From the NCBI GenBank assembly GCA_002396505.1, contig DGYA01000060.1, positions 1 to 35,256 on the forward strand: a stretch of 35,256 nt of DNA. Reading direction: 5' to 3'. The notes under the pieces are model-generated. The model ran no database searches, was not told the origin of the DNA, and worked only from the letters and a program-made list of their open reading frames with translations. This document shows positions 6,764 through 15,120 of this stretch, piece by piece. Numbering within the stretch: position 1 is the stretch's first letter; each line of letters opens with the position of its first letter. This stretch comes from Cyanobacteria bacterium UBA5018 (GTDB lineage Bacteria > Cyanobacteriota > Cyanobacteriia > PCC-6307 > Cyanobiaceae). A program made the translations under genes and the position numbers.

Positions 6764-8214
6764 TGGCCGCCAACCCAGGCGAGCCAGCGGCCCCAATCGA
6801 TCCCACCGATCACCAGCAGCCCAGCCAGCGGCCTGGTCAGCAACAGCCGGCCAGCTTGCTGGTGATCGGTGCCGGGCTGGCTGGCACCGAGGCGGCCTGG
6901 CAAATAGCCCAGGCCGGCCTGGCGGTGCGGCTGGTGGAAATGCGGCCCCTGCATCGCTCCCCCGCCCACCACAGCGGCGAGTTCGCCGAGTTGGTGTGCA
7001 GCAATAGCTTCGGGGCCATCAGCAGCGATCGAGCTGCTGGGCTACTGCAGGAGGAACTGCGGCGGCTGGGTTCGCTGGTGATTGCCACCGCCGATGCCCA
7101 TGCGGTACCCGCCGGTGGTGCCCTGGCGGTGGATCGGGGTCGCTATAGCGCCGCCCTCACCGCCCGCCTGGAGGCCCACCCTCTGGTGACGGTGGAGCGC
7201 CGCGAACAGACCCAGCTGCCGGCAGCCGATCAAATCGCCGTGCTGGCCACCGGCCCGCTCACCAGCGAGCCCCTGGCCGAGCAGCTGCGCACCTTCACGG
7301 GCCGCGAGGAATGCCACTTCTTTGATGCGGCCAGTCCAATTGTGGCCGGTGAGAGTATTGATCTGGAGAGGGCATTTCGCGCCTCTCGCTATGACAAGGG
7401 CGACGCTGATTATATAAACTGTCCGATGAATAAGGCCGAATATCTCGCTTTTCGCGAGGCCCTGCTCAGCGCCGAGCAGGCTGAGCTCAAGGACTTCGAG
7501 CAGGAGAGCGCCAGCTTCTTCGAGGGCTGCCTACCGATCGAGGAACTGGCTCGCCGCGCCGAAGACACCATGCGCTACGGACCGCTCAAGCCGATCGGCC
7601 TCTGGGATCCCCGCTGGGGTGATCTCCAGGACGCCGCGGTGCGCCGGGCCCAGCGGGCCTATGCGGTGGTGCAGCTGCGCCAAGAAGACAAGGATGGGCG
7701 GCTCTGGAACCTGGTGGGTTTCCAGACCAACCTCAAATGGGGCGAGCAGCAGAGGGTGCTGCGCCTGATTCCAGGCCTGGAGCAGGCCGACTTCGTGCGC
7801 TTTGGGGTGATGCATCGCAACACCTTCCTGGAATCGCCCCAGCTGCTGGATGCCAGCCTGCAGTTCCGCAGCCGCCCCCAGCTGCTGGCAGCGGGCCAGA
7901 TTACCGGCACCGAGGGCTATGCGGCGGCGGTGGCCGGTGGTTGGCTGGCCGGCACCAACGCCGCCCGCCTGGCCAAAGGGCTGGCACCGATCAGCCTGCC
8001 GGCCACCACGATGATCGGCGCCTTGACCCACTTCATCGCCGAGGCCCCCAGCAAGGCTTTCCAGCCGATGCCCCCCAACTTCGGCCTGCTGCCGGATCTA
8101 CCCGAGCGCATCCGCGACAAGCGCAGTCGCTATGGCGCCTACCGCGACCGGGCCCTGGCCGATCTGGAGCCCTACCGCCAGGTCGCCCAGCGGCCGCTGG
8201 CGCTTGCCGGCTAA
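6763..8214 (+). CDS. trmFO: Methylenetetrahydrofolate--tRNA (uracil-54-C5) methyltransferase, FAD-dependent
   Basis: This 483-residue FAD enzyme makes ribothymidine at position 54 of tRNA using methylenetetrahydrofolate as carbon donor. The dinucleotide-binding motif GAGLAG is at 36-41, after a 30-residue low-complexity Gln/Pro leader. The two cysteines linked to catalysis are present: Cys78 in LVCSNSF and Cys219 in YINCPMNKAEY. The C-terminal GQITGTEGYAAAVAGG segment is the second FAD motif. The length is slightly above the usual 430-460 because of the leader. The ATG overlaps the psbY stop (TGATG), which fixes the start. A photosystem peptide and a tRNA modification enzyme share this unit without an obvious functional link. 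Confidence 0.93.
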   Translation: MAANPGEPAAPIDPTDHQQPSQRPGQQQPASLLVIGAGLAGTEAAWQIAQAGLAVRLVEMRPLHRSPAHHSGEFAELVCSNSFGAISSDRAAGLLQEELRRLGSLVIATADAHAVPAGGALAVDRGRYSAALTARLEAHPLVTVERREQTQLPAADQIAVLATGPLTSEPLAEQLRTFTGREECHFFDAASPIVAGESIDLERAFRASRYDKGDADYINCPMNKAEYLAFREALLSAEQAELKDFEQESASFFEGCLPIEELARRAEDTMRYGPLKPIGLWDPRWGDLQDAAVRRAQRAYAVVQLRQEDKDGRLWNLVGFQTNLKWGEQQRVLRLIPGLEQADFVRFGVMHRNTFLESPQLLDASLQFRSRPQLLAAGQITGTEGYAAAVAGGWLAGTNAARLAKGLAPISLPATTMIGALTHFIAEAPSKAFQPMPPNFGLLPDLPERIRDKRSRYGAYRDRALADLEPYRQVAQRPLALAG

Positions 8215-8286
8215 GGCAATCGACGCGCTGCGGCAGCAGCTGGGGCCTGTCGGCTTGCTACGGGCAACAGGCTCCTGGCTCCCCGG

Positions 8287-8307
8287 GGTCAGCTGAGCCC
8301 GCTGACC
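8287..8307 (+). terminator. Hairpin downstream of trmFO
   Basis: GGTCAGC (8287-8293) pairs with GCTGACC (8301-8307) around a 7-nt loop in the spacer before crtH. The stem is GC-rich, but only a short, mixed T-containing stretch follows, so it is a possible rather than clear terminator. Confidence 0.35.
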
Positions 8308-8365
8308 TGGCGGCTTTAGACCTGAACACCAGCCCCTAAGGTCTCAGCCAGCCTCCCTTCCGCCG

Positions 8366-10015
8366 GTGCCCAGCGCTCCAGCTCCTAGCAGTTCCACCAG
8401 TAACTCCAGAGCCAACGGCTCCAGCAGTAACCCCAGCGCCACTGGCACCACCAGTAATTCCAGCTCCAGCAGCTCAGCTCCAGCCAGCTGGGATGCCGTG
8501 GTGATCGGCGCCGGCATCGGCGGCCTGGTTACCGCCAGCCAACTGGCCGCCAAGGGGGCGCGGGTGTTGGTGCTGGAGCGCTACTTAATTCCCGGCGGCA
8601 GCGGCGGCAGCTTCAAGCGGGCGGGCTACACGTTTGACGTGGGCGCCTCGATGATCTTTGGCTTTGGCAGCAAGGGCCACACCAACCTGCTCACCCGAGC
8701 CCTGGCGGATGTGGGCCAGCACTGCGAGACGATCCCCGACCCAGCCCAACTGGAATACCACCTGCCGGGCGGTCTACGGCTGGCGGTGGATCGAAACTAC
8801 GACCGCTTTATCGCCGAGCTCACCGCCCTTTTCCCCCACGAGGCCAAGGGCATCCGCGCCTTTTATGACACCTGTTGGAGCGTGTTTCGCTGTCTCGATG
8901 CGATGCCGCTGCTCTCCCTGGAAGACCCGGCCTACCTGGCCAAGGTGTTCTTCAAGGCGCCGCTGGCCTGCCTGGGCCTGGCCCGCTGGTTGCCGGTGAA
9001 TGCCGGAGATGTGGCGCGAAAGCACATTCGCGATCCCTACCTACTGAAGTTCATCGATATGGAGTGTTTCTGCTGGAGCGTGATGCCGGCGGATCGCACC
9101 CCGATGATCAATGCCGGCATGGTGTTCTCCGATCGCCATGCCGGCGGCATCAATTACCCCAGGGGTGGGGTGGGGGTGATCGCCGAGAAGTTAGTGGCTG
9201 GATTGCAGAGCCATGGCGGTGAGATCCGCTATCGGGCCCGCGTCACCAAGGTGATCCTGGAGCAGGGCAGGGCTGTGGGGGTGGAGCTGGCCAGTGGCGA
9301 GCGGATTCAGGCGCGAAGGGTGATCAGCAACGCCACCCGCTGGGACACCTTTGCCGGCGAAGGCTCGGGCAAGTCCAGCCTGGTGGACGCGGCCCACACC
9401 CCAGCTGCGGAAGCCCGCTGGCGGCAGCGCTATAAGGCCTCCCCCTCCTTCCTGTCGCTGCATCTGGGGGTAAAGGCCGAGCTGATTGCCGCCGGCACCC
9501 ACGTGCATCACCTGCTGTTGGAGCAGTGGCAGGAAATGGATGCAGAACAGGGCACGATTTTCGTTTCCATCCCCACCCTGCTGGACCCCAGCTTGGCGCC
9601 AGCGGGTAAGCACATCGTGCATAGCTTCACACCTTCTTCCATGCAGGAATGGCAGGGTCTATCCCCCGGTGAATACCGGGCCAAAAAACAGGCCGATGCC
9701 CAGCGGTTGATCCGCCGGTTGGAAGCAATTCTGCCGGGCTTGTCGGCAGCGATCAGCCACTGCGAGGTGGGCACGCCCCGCAGCCACCGCCGCTTTCTGG
9801 GCCGAATGGATGGCAGCTATGGACCGATTCCCAGCCGGCGCCTACCCGGTTTGCTGCCGATGCCCTTCAACCGCACCGCTATTCCCGGGCTCTATGGCGT
9901 GGGCGATTCCTGTTTTCCAGGCCAGGGGCTGAATGCCGTGGCCTTCAGTGGCTACGCCTGCTCCCACCGCGTCGGCGCCGATCTCGGCCTCAATGCCTGG
10001 GCACTTCCAGATTGA
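8366..10015 (+). CDS. crtH: Carotenoid (prolycopene) isomerase, CrtH/CRTISO type
   Basis: This 549-residue FAD protein of the phytoene-desaturase/CRTISO family would convert poly-cis lycopene to all-trans lycopene during carotenoid synthesis at the membrane. The dinucleotide-binding motif GAGIGGLVTASQLA lies at about 48-61, and the C-terminal GLYGVGDSCFPGQGLNAVAFSG segment is the typical FAD/carotenoid signature. Internal stretches such as MECFCWSVMPADRTPMI and GGINYPRGGVGVIAEKL match the isomerase rather than the desaturases. The start is taken as GTG 8366 because no ATG precedes the FAD motif; the first 42 residues are a Ser/Asn/Thr-rich low-complexity tail. It is followed directly by a broken prenyl-transferase gene on the other strand. 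Confidence 0.88.
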   Translation: MPSAPAPSSSTSNSRANGSSSNPSATGTTSNSSSSSSAPASWDAVVIGAGIGGLVTASQLAAKGARVLVLERYLIPGGSGGSFKRAGYTFDVGASMIFGFGSKGHTNLLTRALADVGQHCETIPDPAQLEYHLPGGLRLAVDRNYDRFIAELTALFPHEAKGIRAFYDTCWSVFRCLDAMPLLSLEDPAYLAKVFFKAPLACLGLARWLPVNAGDVARKHIRDPYLLKFIDMECFCWSVMPADRTPMINAGMVFSDRHAGGINYPRGGVGVIAEKLVAGLQSHGGEIRYRARVTKVILEQGRAVGVELASGERIQARRVISNATRWDTFAGEGSGKSSLVDAAHTPAAEARWRQRYKASPSFLSLHLGVKAELIAAGTHVHHLLLEQWQEMDAEQGTIFVSIPTLLDPSLAPAGKHIVHSFTPSSMQEWQGLSPGEYRAKKQADAQRLIRRLEAILPGLSAAISHCEVGTPRSHRRFLGRMDGSYGPIPSRRLPGLLPMPFNRTAIPGLYGVGDSCFPGQGLNAVAFSGYACSHRVGADLGLNAWALPD

Positions 10016-10037
10016 GGCCCGGGGCCCCCATCTAGGG

Positions 10038-10551
10038 CTACAGCTGGGGCAACAGCTGGCGTTGCACCAGATAATCAATGCAGGAGCGCAGCCGTCACCT
10101 GGCTCAGGCCATGGCTGAGGATCAAGCTGCGCTTGCCGTTCCAGAGATCACCGTCCATTTCCTTGCCATAGCTAGTTGATTCACCATTCAAATTAAGCAC
10201 ATCATCGATGATCTGAAAGACCAAGCCCAGCAGGAAGCGAAATTGGTCGAATCGCCCTAGATCCTCATCCTTGCCATCGGCCACCAGGGCGCCAATGCGT
10301 AGCGGATGGATGAAGCTATGCCAGGCGGTTTTCTTCAGCACGAGGAGCATATAGTTGTCTGGCTGAAAGGCCAGACGGTTGTCGCGGGTCCAGCCCAATT
10401 CCATCACCTGACCATCCAGGCTCTCCACCAGCAGGTGGTCCACCTCGTCGAGGATGCGCAGCACCGTGGCCGGGGGCGGCTGCCGGCCACTGCCCCGAAA
10501 CAGGCGCATCGCCAGGGCGTTCCATGGCAGATAGCTGCATAGATTCTCTGT
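10038..10551 (-). pseudogene. Decayed polyprenyl (GGPP-type) diphosphate synthase
   Basis: A minus-strand frame of about 144 residues (10509 down to 10075) carries the second half of a trans-prenyltransferase: LDGQVMEL, LKKTAWHSFIHPLRIG and the second aspartate motif region FQIIDDVLNL, then GKRSLIL. The first aspartate motif (DDxxD) and all the N-terminal helices are missing; the frame upstream meets a TAG at 10552-10554. At the other end the frame stops after VTAALLH, while a neighbouring frame continues as CIDYLVQRQLLPQL with a TAG at 10038-10040, which looks like the true C-terminus after an internal deletion and frameshift. The gene can no longer make an active synthase. It sits between crtH and the cyclase gene. 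Confidence 0.78.
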
Positions 10552-10581
10552 CTATAGCCGTTATGCCATTAAACGCTCTAC

Positions 10582-13500
10582 TCATAGATGCTCTGACAAT
10601 AGTTGCTCTATTGACAGGCCAGTCACTAGTTGGGGATTACAGAAATCCCCATCATCCTGCAGGCTTTGGTCAGCCAGGGTCCAAAGTTCAGCCAGGGCTG
10701 GCCCCAGGGGTGCTCGCCGCTCCGCTTGCATAAACAGCTGCAAGGCCTTGAGGGCTCGCAGCACCAATGACCAGGCTCCCTGGCCCTGGGCGCATTGCAC
10801 CGCCTGCTCGTAGGCGGCTTGGGCCTCGTCTAGCTGGCGCAGCTTCCACAGGGCATGGCCGCGCACGCGATAGAGATCGGGCAGCATTAAGCCAATTTTC
10901 CACTGCAGCATCAGCTCTTCAGATTCCTGATTCAATGCAAGCGCCTCCCCATGTCTTCCATGGCGCACCAGCAAATCGGTGGTAAACATTACAGCCGTAC
11001 CTTCAACACAATAGGCATGAGTATGCCGAAAACTTTTTCTGGCATCAAGAAAATTATCGAGGCCTCCAGGATTTAGATAGGACAAAGCCGCCTTGCTATA
11101 CATAGAGGCCAAGGCGATCCAGAGGTCAAAGCCCTCTGCCAATGCCACTTGAGATAGCTGATTTGCTGTCTTAATTATGCCCTGCCAATCACAGGCGTAA
11201 GCCTTAAAGTGAAGCAAAAAGGCAAGGGCACAAGCATAGCTTGGACTATGGTTAAGCTCCCTGGAAAACTGAACCATCGCCTTGGCTTGCCCCCAGGCTT
11301 CCTGCTGCTTACCCTGCATCCACAGGCAGGTAGCAACAACTTTTTGCATGCAAACAGCAGAGGACAACTGAAACATATCGATTATTTGCAGCTCCTCTTC
11401 CAAGTCAAAACCCCGAACGATTTTGCTGGCACCATGGATAGCTCTTGTGAATTCTCCCCGGTAGAGAGCAGTATAGGAATCTGCGTGAAGTGCCGTTGTA
11501 CTTATCATCGGCACGTTTGCATGTAAAGCAATTTTCTGTAGCTCCATTGCCGTCTGTTCGGCCTGGTTTAGTTGACCGCTCACAAAGCGATTCGACCACA
11601 GCCCCCACAGAAATGGATAACTCTCATCCTGGCGGCCCAAGGATTGCAATATTTCCAAAATCCGGCAGCAGGTGCTACTGATCCGGGGAGCCGCCCAGCC
11701 ATAGATCAACATTTTCACTGGTAATAGCTCTTGTAGCAGCATCAACTCATACTCTTGCTGCGATTGATCGGCCGACAGGGCAGCCAGATCGGCAAGACCA
11801 CGCTGCAGCTGGTCCAGGGCCTCAACTGTCGCACCGCGCTTAACGGAATCCTTACCCGCCTCTAGCCACTGGCAGGCAGCCTCCAGATAGCGACCGGCTG
11901 CAGACAGGTGATAGGCCAAAACATCAGGACGATCAAACACCAGGTGGGCAAAATCCGCAACAATTGCATCGGCAATCAGTGCATGATAAGAGGCTTTGGT
12001 GCTATTGAGCAACGAATTACATGCCACATCCTGAATTAAGACATGCTTAAAGGCAAACATGTCATCCCGACCTCCACTGCTAAACATGCCATGCAGAAGG
12101 CCCGCAGCCTGGGCCTTTTCAAGGCCAGACAACAATTCGTATCGGTCAATCTTGGTGATTGCCGCTAGTAGCGACAAGGAAAACTCCCGGCCAATGATGG
12201 CTGCTATCTGAACCATTCCCTTTGCCGGGCCGAGCCGATCCAGTCGTGCCATCACCGCTGTCTCCATCGATGATGGCACCAGTTTAGCGATCATCTGTTT
12301 GGTTGACAGTGCTAGATTTGAGTCGGTACTTACCAGGGTTACCTCCATCACAAATCGAGTAATTTCCTCCAGAAATAGGGGATTACCGCCGGCTCGCTGT
12401 CGAATTACTCGCACCAGTTCGACCGGCCAGTCCGCGCCACCAACTATGTAATAGATCAGCTGGCTGGCGGCCAGCACCGATAGAGCATCGAGTTCAATCC
12501 TGTAGATATTTCTCGCTGTTAGCCAGGAAGGATTGAACTCTGGTCTCGCGCTGACAATAAACAGGGCAGGTTCCCGGTCGAAATTGTCAATACAGTGACG
12601 CAATAAATTTAACGTGGAGTGATCAGCCCAATGCAGATCTTCAAGAATTAATAGTATTGGTGACTGACTTGACAAGCGCCGCAGTAATTCGGCCAACAGT
12701 TCCATGGTGAGCTGCCGCTGTCTTTGGGGGAGCAATGACTGCTCAGGCCAAAGGTTTTCTTTGTTCGCCCTTGTCAATAGCCGGGCCAGCAGGGGCAAGT
12801 TATCTTCAGTGGATAGGCCGATTTGCCCAAGAAATTGGTGTAGCTTATCGAGCTGTTTTTCCGAGGGTAAATCATTTAGGCTTAGCCTTGATCTAATCAG
12901 CTCGGCAATTGGAAAGAAGGCCATCTCCTTCGTGAGCGGAGTGCAGGCCATGGCGAGCACAGTGACCCGCCCTTTCGCCAGTTGCTCCTTGATGGCATTG
13001 ATCAGGTGTGTCTTGCCGATGCCAGGTTCGCCACGCAACAACAGCATCTGCGGCTTACCTGTAGCCGCATCCCGCCAACGTTCGCTTATCTGCCGCAGCT
13101 CCTGTTCGCGACCCAACAAAAGATTCGATTGACGCTTTAACCTAGTAGCATCGGTATAAATGCCGCAGATTCTATATACTTTTATGGGCTTATCAATGCC
13201 CTTGAGCTGATGTAGCCCCATGGGTTGAGCCACGATTTCCGCCGCTAGCAGCCGCCGGAGGGATTCGGAAACCACCACCTCTCCAGGCGCCGCCAGTTTT
13301 TGCAGGCGGGCGGCCAAGTTGGGGGCTTCGCCAATGGCCAATGCTCGGCCATTGGCCTGTCCAGCCAGGGGGCCCACCACCACTTGGCCATTATGCAGAG
13401 CAATGCGAGCCCTGATGGCAGCTTCTCCAATCTGGCTACCATTGGATATTGCTTTTTGAATATCTAGAGCACAGAGAACAGCTCTTTTCGCATCATTATC

Positions 13501-13824
13501 CTGGGCAAGAGGATAGCCAAAGTAAATCAGAATGCCATCGCCGAGATACTGAGCGACATGGCCGTCATGGTTGCCCACGATATCTGTACACACCGCCTGG
13601 AAGTAATTAACCACCTGGAGCATCTCTTCTGGATCTAGCCTCTCTGCCATCGCAGAGGATCCCACTAGATCGCAAAACATTAATATCAGATTTCGCCGCT
13701 CTGCCGTGATCTCCAGCCCAAATTCATCAACATAGTCTTTGACTGGCTTGCCACAGTTACCACAAAAACGAAATCCAACAGCAATGTCGAATCCACAGTG
13801 CAGACAGGCATTGAATGTGGCCAT
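10582..13824 (-). CDS. Zinc-ribbon / class III cyclase-homology / AAA-ATPase / TPR-like signalling protein
   Basis: This 1080-residue protein combines four parts: a zinc ribbon (Cys7, Cys10, Cys21, Cys24), a class III nucleotide cyclase homology domain (about 45-200), an AAA/STAND-type ATPase (Walker A GEPGIGKT at 265-272; Walker B ILLILEDLHWAD at about 400), and a long helical TPR-like C-terminus. The cyclase metal aspartates (Asp52 in FCDLVGSS, Asp96 in LGDG) and the Asn169/Arg173 pair remain, but the usual base-selecting Lys and Asp are replaced (Gln92, Leu162). This is common in this fused family, so cAMP synthesis is uncertain. ATG 13824 overlaps the stop of a small upstream ORF as TGATG; a longer frame to 13905 would add only repeat-coded residues. 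The gene is visibly AT-richer than its surroundings, suggesting acquisition. Confidence 0.85.
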   Translation of the reverse strand: MATFNACLHCGFDIAVGFRFCGNCGKPVKDYVDEFGLEITAERRNLILMFCDLVGSSAMAERLDPEEMLQVVNYFQAVCTDIVGNHDGHVAQYLGDGILIYFGYPLAQDNDAKRAVLCALDIQKAISNGSQIGEAAIRARIALHNGQVVVGPLAGQANGRALAIGEAPNLAARLQKLAAPGEVVVSESLRRLLAAEIVAQPMGLHQLKGIDKPIKVYRICGIYTDATRLKRQSNLLLGREQELRQISERWRDAATGKPQMLLLRGEPGIGKTHLINAIKEQLAKGRVTVLAMACTPLTKEMAFFPIAELIRSRLSLNDLPSEKQLDKLHQFLGQIGLSTEDNLPLLARLLTRANKENLWPEQSLLPQRQRQLTMELLAELLRRLSSQSPILLILEDLHWADHSTLNLLRHCIDNFDREPALFIVSARPEFNPSWLTARNIYRIELDALSVLAASQLIYYIVGGADWPVELVRVIRQRAGGNPLFLEEITRFVMEVTLVSTDSNLALSTKQMIAKLVPSSMETAVMARLDRLGPAKGMVQIAAIIGREFSLSLLAAITKIDRYELLSGLEKAQAAGLLHGMFSSGGRDDMFAFKHVLIQDVACNSLLNSTKASYHALIADAIVADFAHLVFDRPDVLAYHLSAAGRYLEAACQWLEAGKDSVKRGATVEALDQLQRGLADLAALSADQSQQEYELMLLQELLPVKMLIYGWAAPRISSTCCRILEILQSLGRQDESYPFLWGLWSNRFVSGQLNQAEQTAMELQKIALHANVPMISTTALHADSYTALYRGEFTRAIHGASKIVRGFDLEEELQIIDMFQLSSAVCMQKVVATCLWMQGKQQEAWGQAKAMVQFSRELNHSPSYACALAFLLHFKAYACDWQGIIKTANQLSQVALAEGFDLWIALASMYSKAALSYLNPGGLDNFLDARKSFRHTHAYCVEGTAVMFTTDLLVRHGRHGEALALNQESEELMLQWKIGLMLPDLYRVRGHALWKLRQLDEAQAAYEQAVQCAQGQGAWSLVLRALKALQLFMQAERRAPLGPALAELWTLADQSLQDDGDFCNPQLVTGLSIEQLLSEHL

Positions 13825-14048
13825 CAAAATCTCTGACTGAGACCGGTGCGAGTGGGACCGGATCGAGACTGCCAGGCCCACTGACAGGCCCACTGACAGG
13901 CCCACTGCCAGGCCAATAGTTCATCATCCAATATTTGCCTAGCCATATCCACTAAATCCCCAGGCTCAGGTGGGGCCACTGGTTTTACAACCCCGATAGC
14001 CAGCCCTTGTTCCCCTGGCAACTTGCTGATCGGAAGGTAGGAAGACAT
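13824..14048 (-). CDS. Small unknown protein translationally coupled to the cyclase/ATPase
   Basis: A 74-residue frame starts MSSYLPISKLPGEQGLAIGV and contains a plausible helix (GDLVDMARQILDDELLAW, about 30-47). The last third is repetitive and tryptophan-rich because of a 12-bp tandem repeat (13873-13920), then basic. Its TGA overlaps the ATG of the cyclase/ATPase gene (TGATG), the arrangement used for translational coupling, which is the main reason to regard it as real. No family was recognised. An ancestral protein may have ended near the helix, with the tail added by repeat expansion. It could alternatively be only a leader peptide that controls entry to the large gene. Confidence 0.5.
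   Translation of the reverse strand: MSSYLPISKLPGEQGLAIGVVKPVAPPEPGDLVDMARQILDDELLAWQWACQWACQWAWQSRSGPTRTGLSQRF
13873..13920. repeat. 12-bp tandem repeat in the small ORF ahead of the cyclase gene
   Basis: CAGGCCCACTGA is repeated at 13873-13884, 13885-13896 and 13897-13908 (last base changed), with a degenerate fourth unit to 13920. The period is a multiple of three, so it keeps both the small ORF and the overlapping upstream extension of the cyclase frame open. Confidence 0.9.
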
Positions 14049-14121
14049 TGTGTGATCTGATGAAATAAAATTAGTTGCTTGTTTCGGGCAGCGTCCCTGA
14101 GGTGGGTTGGGGCGGCAGTCT

Positions 14122-14152
14122 TGAACCAGGGGACTGGAAGTACCCTGGTTCA
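14122..14152. other. Perfect 10-bp hairpin upstream of the cyclase unit
   Basis: TGAACCAGGG (14122-14131) pairs with CCCTGGTTCA (14143-14152) around an 11-nt loop. It lies about 75 bp upstream of the small ORF start, so on the minus strand it could be a 5' leader structure or an operator. No T-tract is present on either side. Confidence 0.45.
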
Positions 14153-14550
14153 GTCGTCGACCTGAAGATTCTTGCCTGGGCAGTGAAAGCCCTGGCTGCC
14201 ATTGGCCTGTATGTGTGTGTGTGAGGGGGGGGGTAAGCTATGGGTTTGCAAATCTTAGATTAAGCAACGCTAGTATGGCAACGTTACATGACTGGCCTGC
14301 TGGGGTGGGTCTGGGCTTTGCAAATCTACTTTGAGCCGCTGGTTGGAGCCCAGCCACTTTGATGTCAGGGTGTTCAAAGCGTTTCTTGCCTAGCTGCTGC
14401 TGGCTTGGGGGTTTTGCATGCCCGTGATCAGCCGCCGGGCTTGGCAGTTGATTAATCTTGTTAATTAATTTGAATCGCCCATTGAAGCCAGCGGCGCAAG
14501 CGTCATTGGTTTTGGTTAAGAACACTTTGGAAAGCCGTCATCGCTTTGGG

Positions 14551-14610
14551 CCTGTCAGCAGTGGGCCAGCCAGCAGTGGGCCTATCAGCAGTGGGCCTAT
14601 CAGCAGTGGG
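14551..14610. repeat. 15-bp tandem repeat, four copies, non-coding
   Basis: Units of the form CCTATCAGCAGTGGG occur at 14551, 14566, 14581 and 14596; the last two are identical. A decayed fifth copy may follow to 14625. No supported gene covers it. Confidence 0.88.
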
Positions 14611-14807
14611 CCTGCCAGCTGCTGCCACCCTGGTCGCCGTTGCAGTTTTGAGACTGGCAAGCGTGCATGGTGCCCTGGCGCTGCTACCTATCCAAATCGA
14701 TCCTGCGGGGTATCTGACTGCACATGCTGCAGATTGAGCCCAGATCAACCGCGTTCCCAGGCTGCGGCTTGGCTTTCCTAGGCTCGTGGCATCTGCATCA
14801 AATTGTG

Positions 14808-15107
14808 ATGGGCAGTAGTCCCAGTTCCGGATCGCCTAGTCCCAGTTACGAATCGCTGGCTCGCTACCTGGAGCAGCGTGGCGAGTTGTCAAAGCCCTGG
14901 ATGCTGCACTTGCTGCGGCTCACCAAGCTGAAGGAGTCGAAGCACACCATGGCCCCCGAAGAATTTCTCGCCCAAGTGCAGGAGGCCCATGCCGATCTGA
15001 TGCGCTTGGGGGAATTCTGGCGAGGACGCGAAGCGGAGGTGTTCAGTGGTCGCTATCAGCCAGCCACCAGCCTGGAACCGCTGCCCGGTTCCCCTCAGGA
15101 TCGCTAG
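14808..15107 (+). CDS. Unknown small protein, probably cyanobacterial
   Basis: Starting at ATG 14808 this gives 99 residues: a short Ser/Pro/Gly leader, then a helical body including ESLARYLEQRGELSKPWMLH and APEEFLAQVQEAHADLMRLG, then a Pro-rich tail. I do not recognise a named domain, and no signal peptide or membrane segment is visible. The frame is open further upstream (to about 14724), but those residues look uncoded. The next gene starts 13 bp after the stop, so the two are probably one transcript. Confidence 0.68.
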   Translation: MGSSPSSGSPSPSYESLARYLEQRGELSKPWMLHLLRLTKLKESKHTMAPEEFLAQVQEAHADLMRLGEFWRGREAEVFSGRYQPATSLEPLPGSPQDR

Positions 15108-15120
15108 GAGCCTCCCCTTG

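Larger units (their letters stand above)
14049..14807. other. Gene-free spacer with hairpin, simple repeats and 15-bp tandem repeats
   Basis: The spacer separates the minus-strand cyclase unit from a plus-strand gene, so it should carry two divergent promoters, but neither is clear. It holds a 10-bp hairpin at 14122-14152, a GT-rich run followed by nine G (14225-14233) that should be prone to slippage, and a 15-bp tandem repeat at 14551-14610. Frames of up to about 100 codons exist on both strands but look like translated repeats and show no recognisable domain. Confidence 0.6.

Noticed and set aside
10075..10509. Functional truncated prenyl transferase
   Set aside because: The first aspartate motif and substrate pocket are missing and a frameshifted remnant of the C-terminus follows, so a pseudogene is the simpler reading.
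14225..14233. Run of nine G after a GT tract as a phase-variation switch
   Set aside because: It lies in no supported gene and not in a recognisable promoter, so no switching role can be argued.
14238..14525. Minus-strand frame of 95 codons in the spacer before the gene at 14808
   Set aside because: No domain or coding pattern, and it overlaps other equally long frames in repeat-rich DNA.
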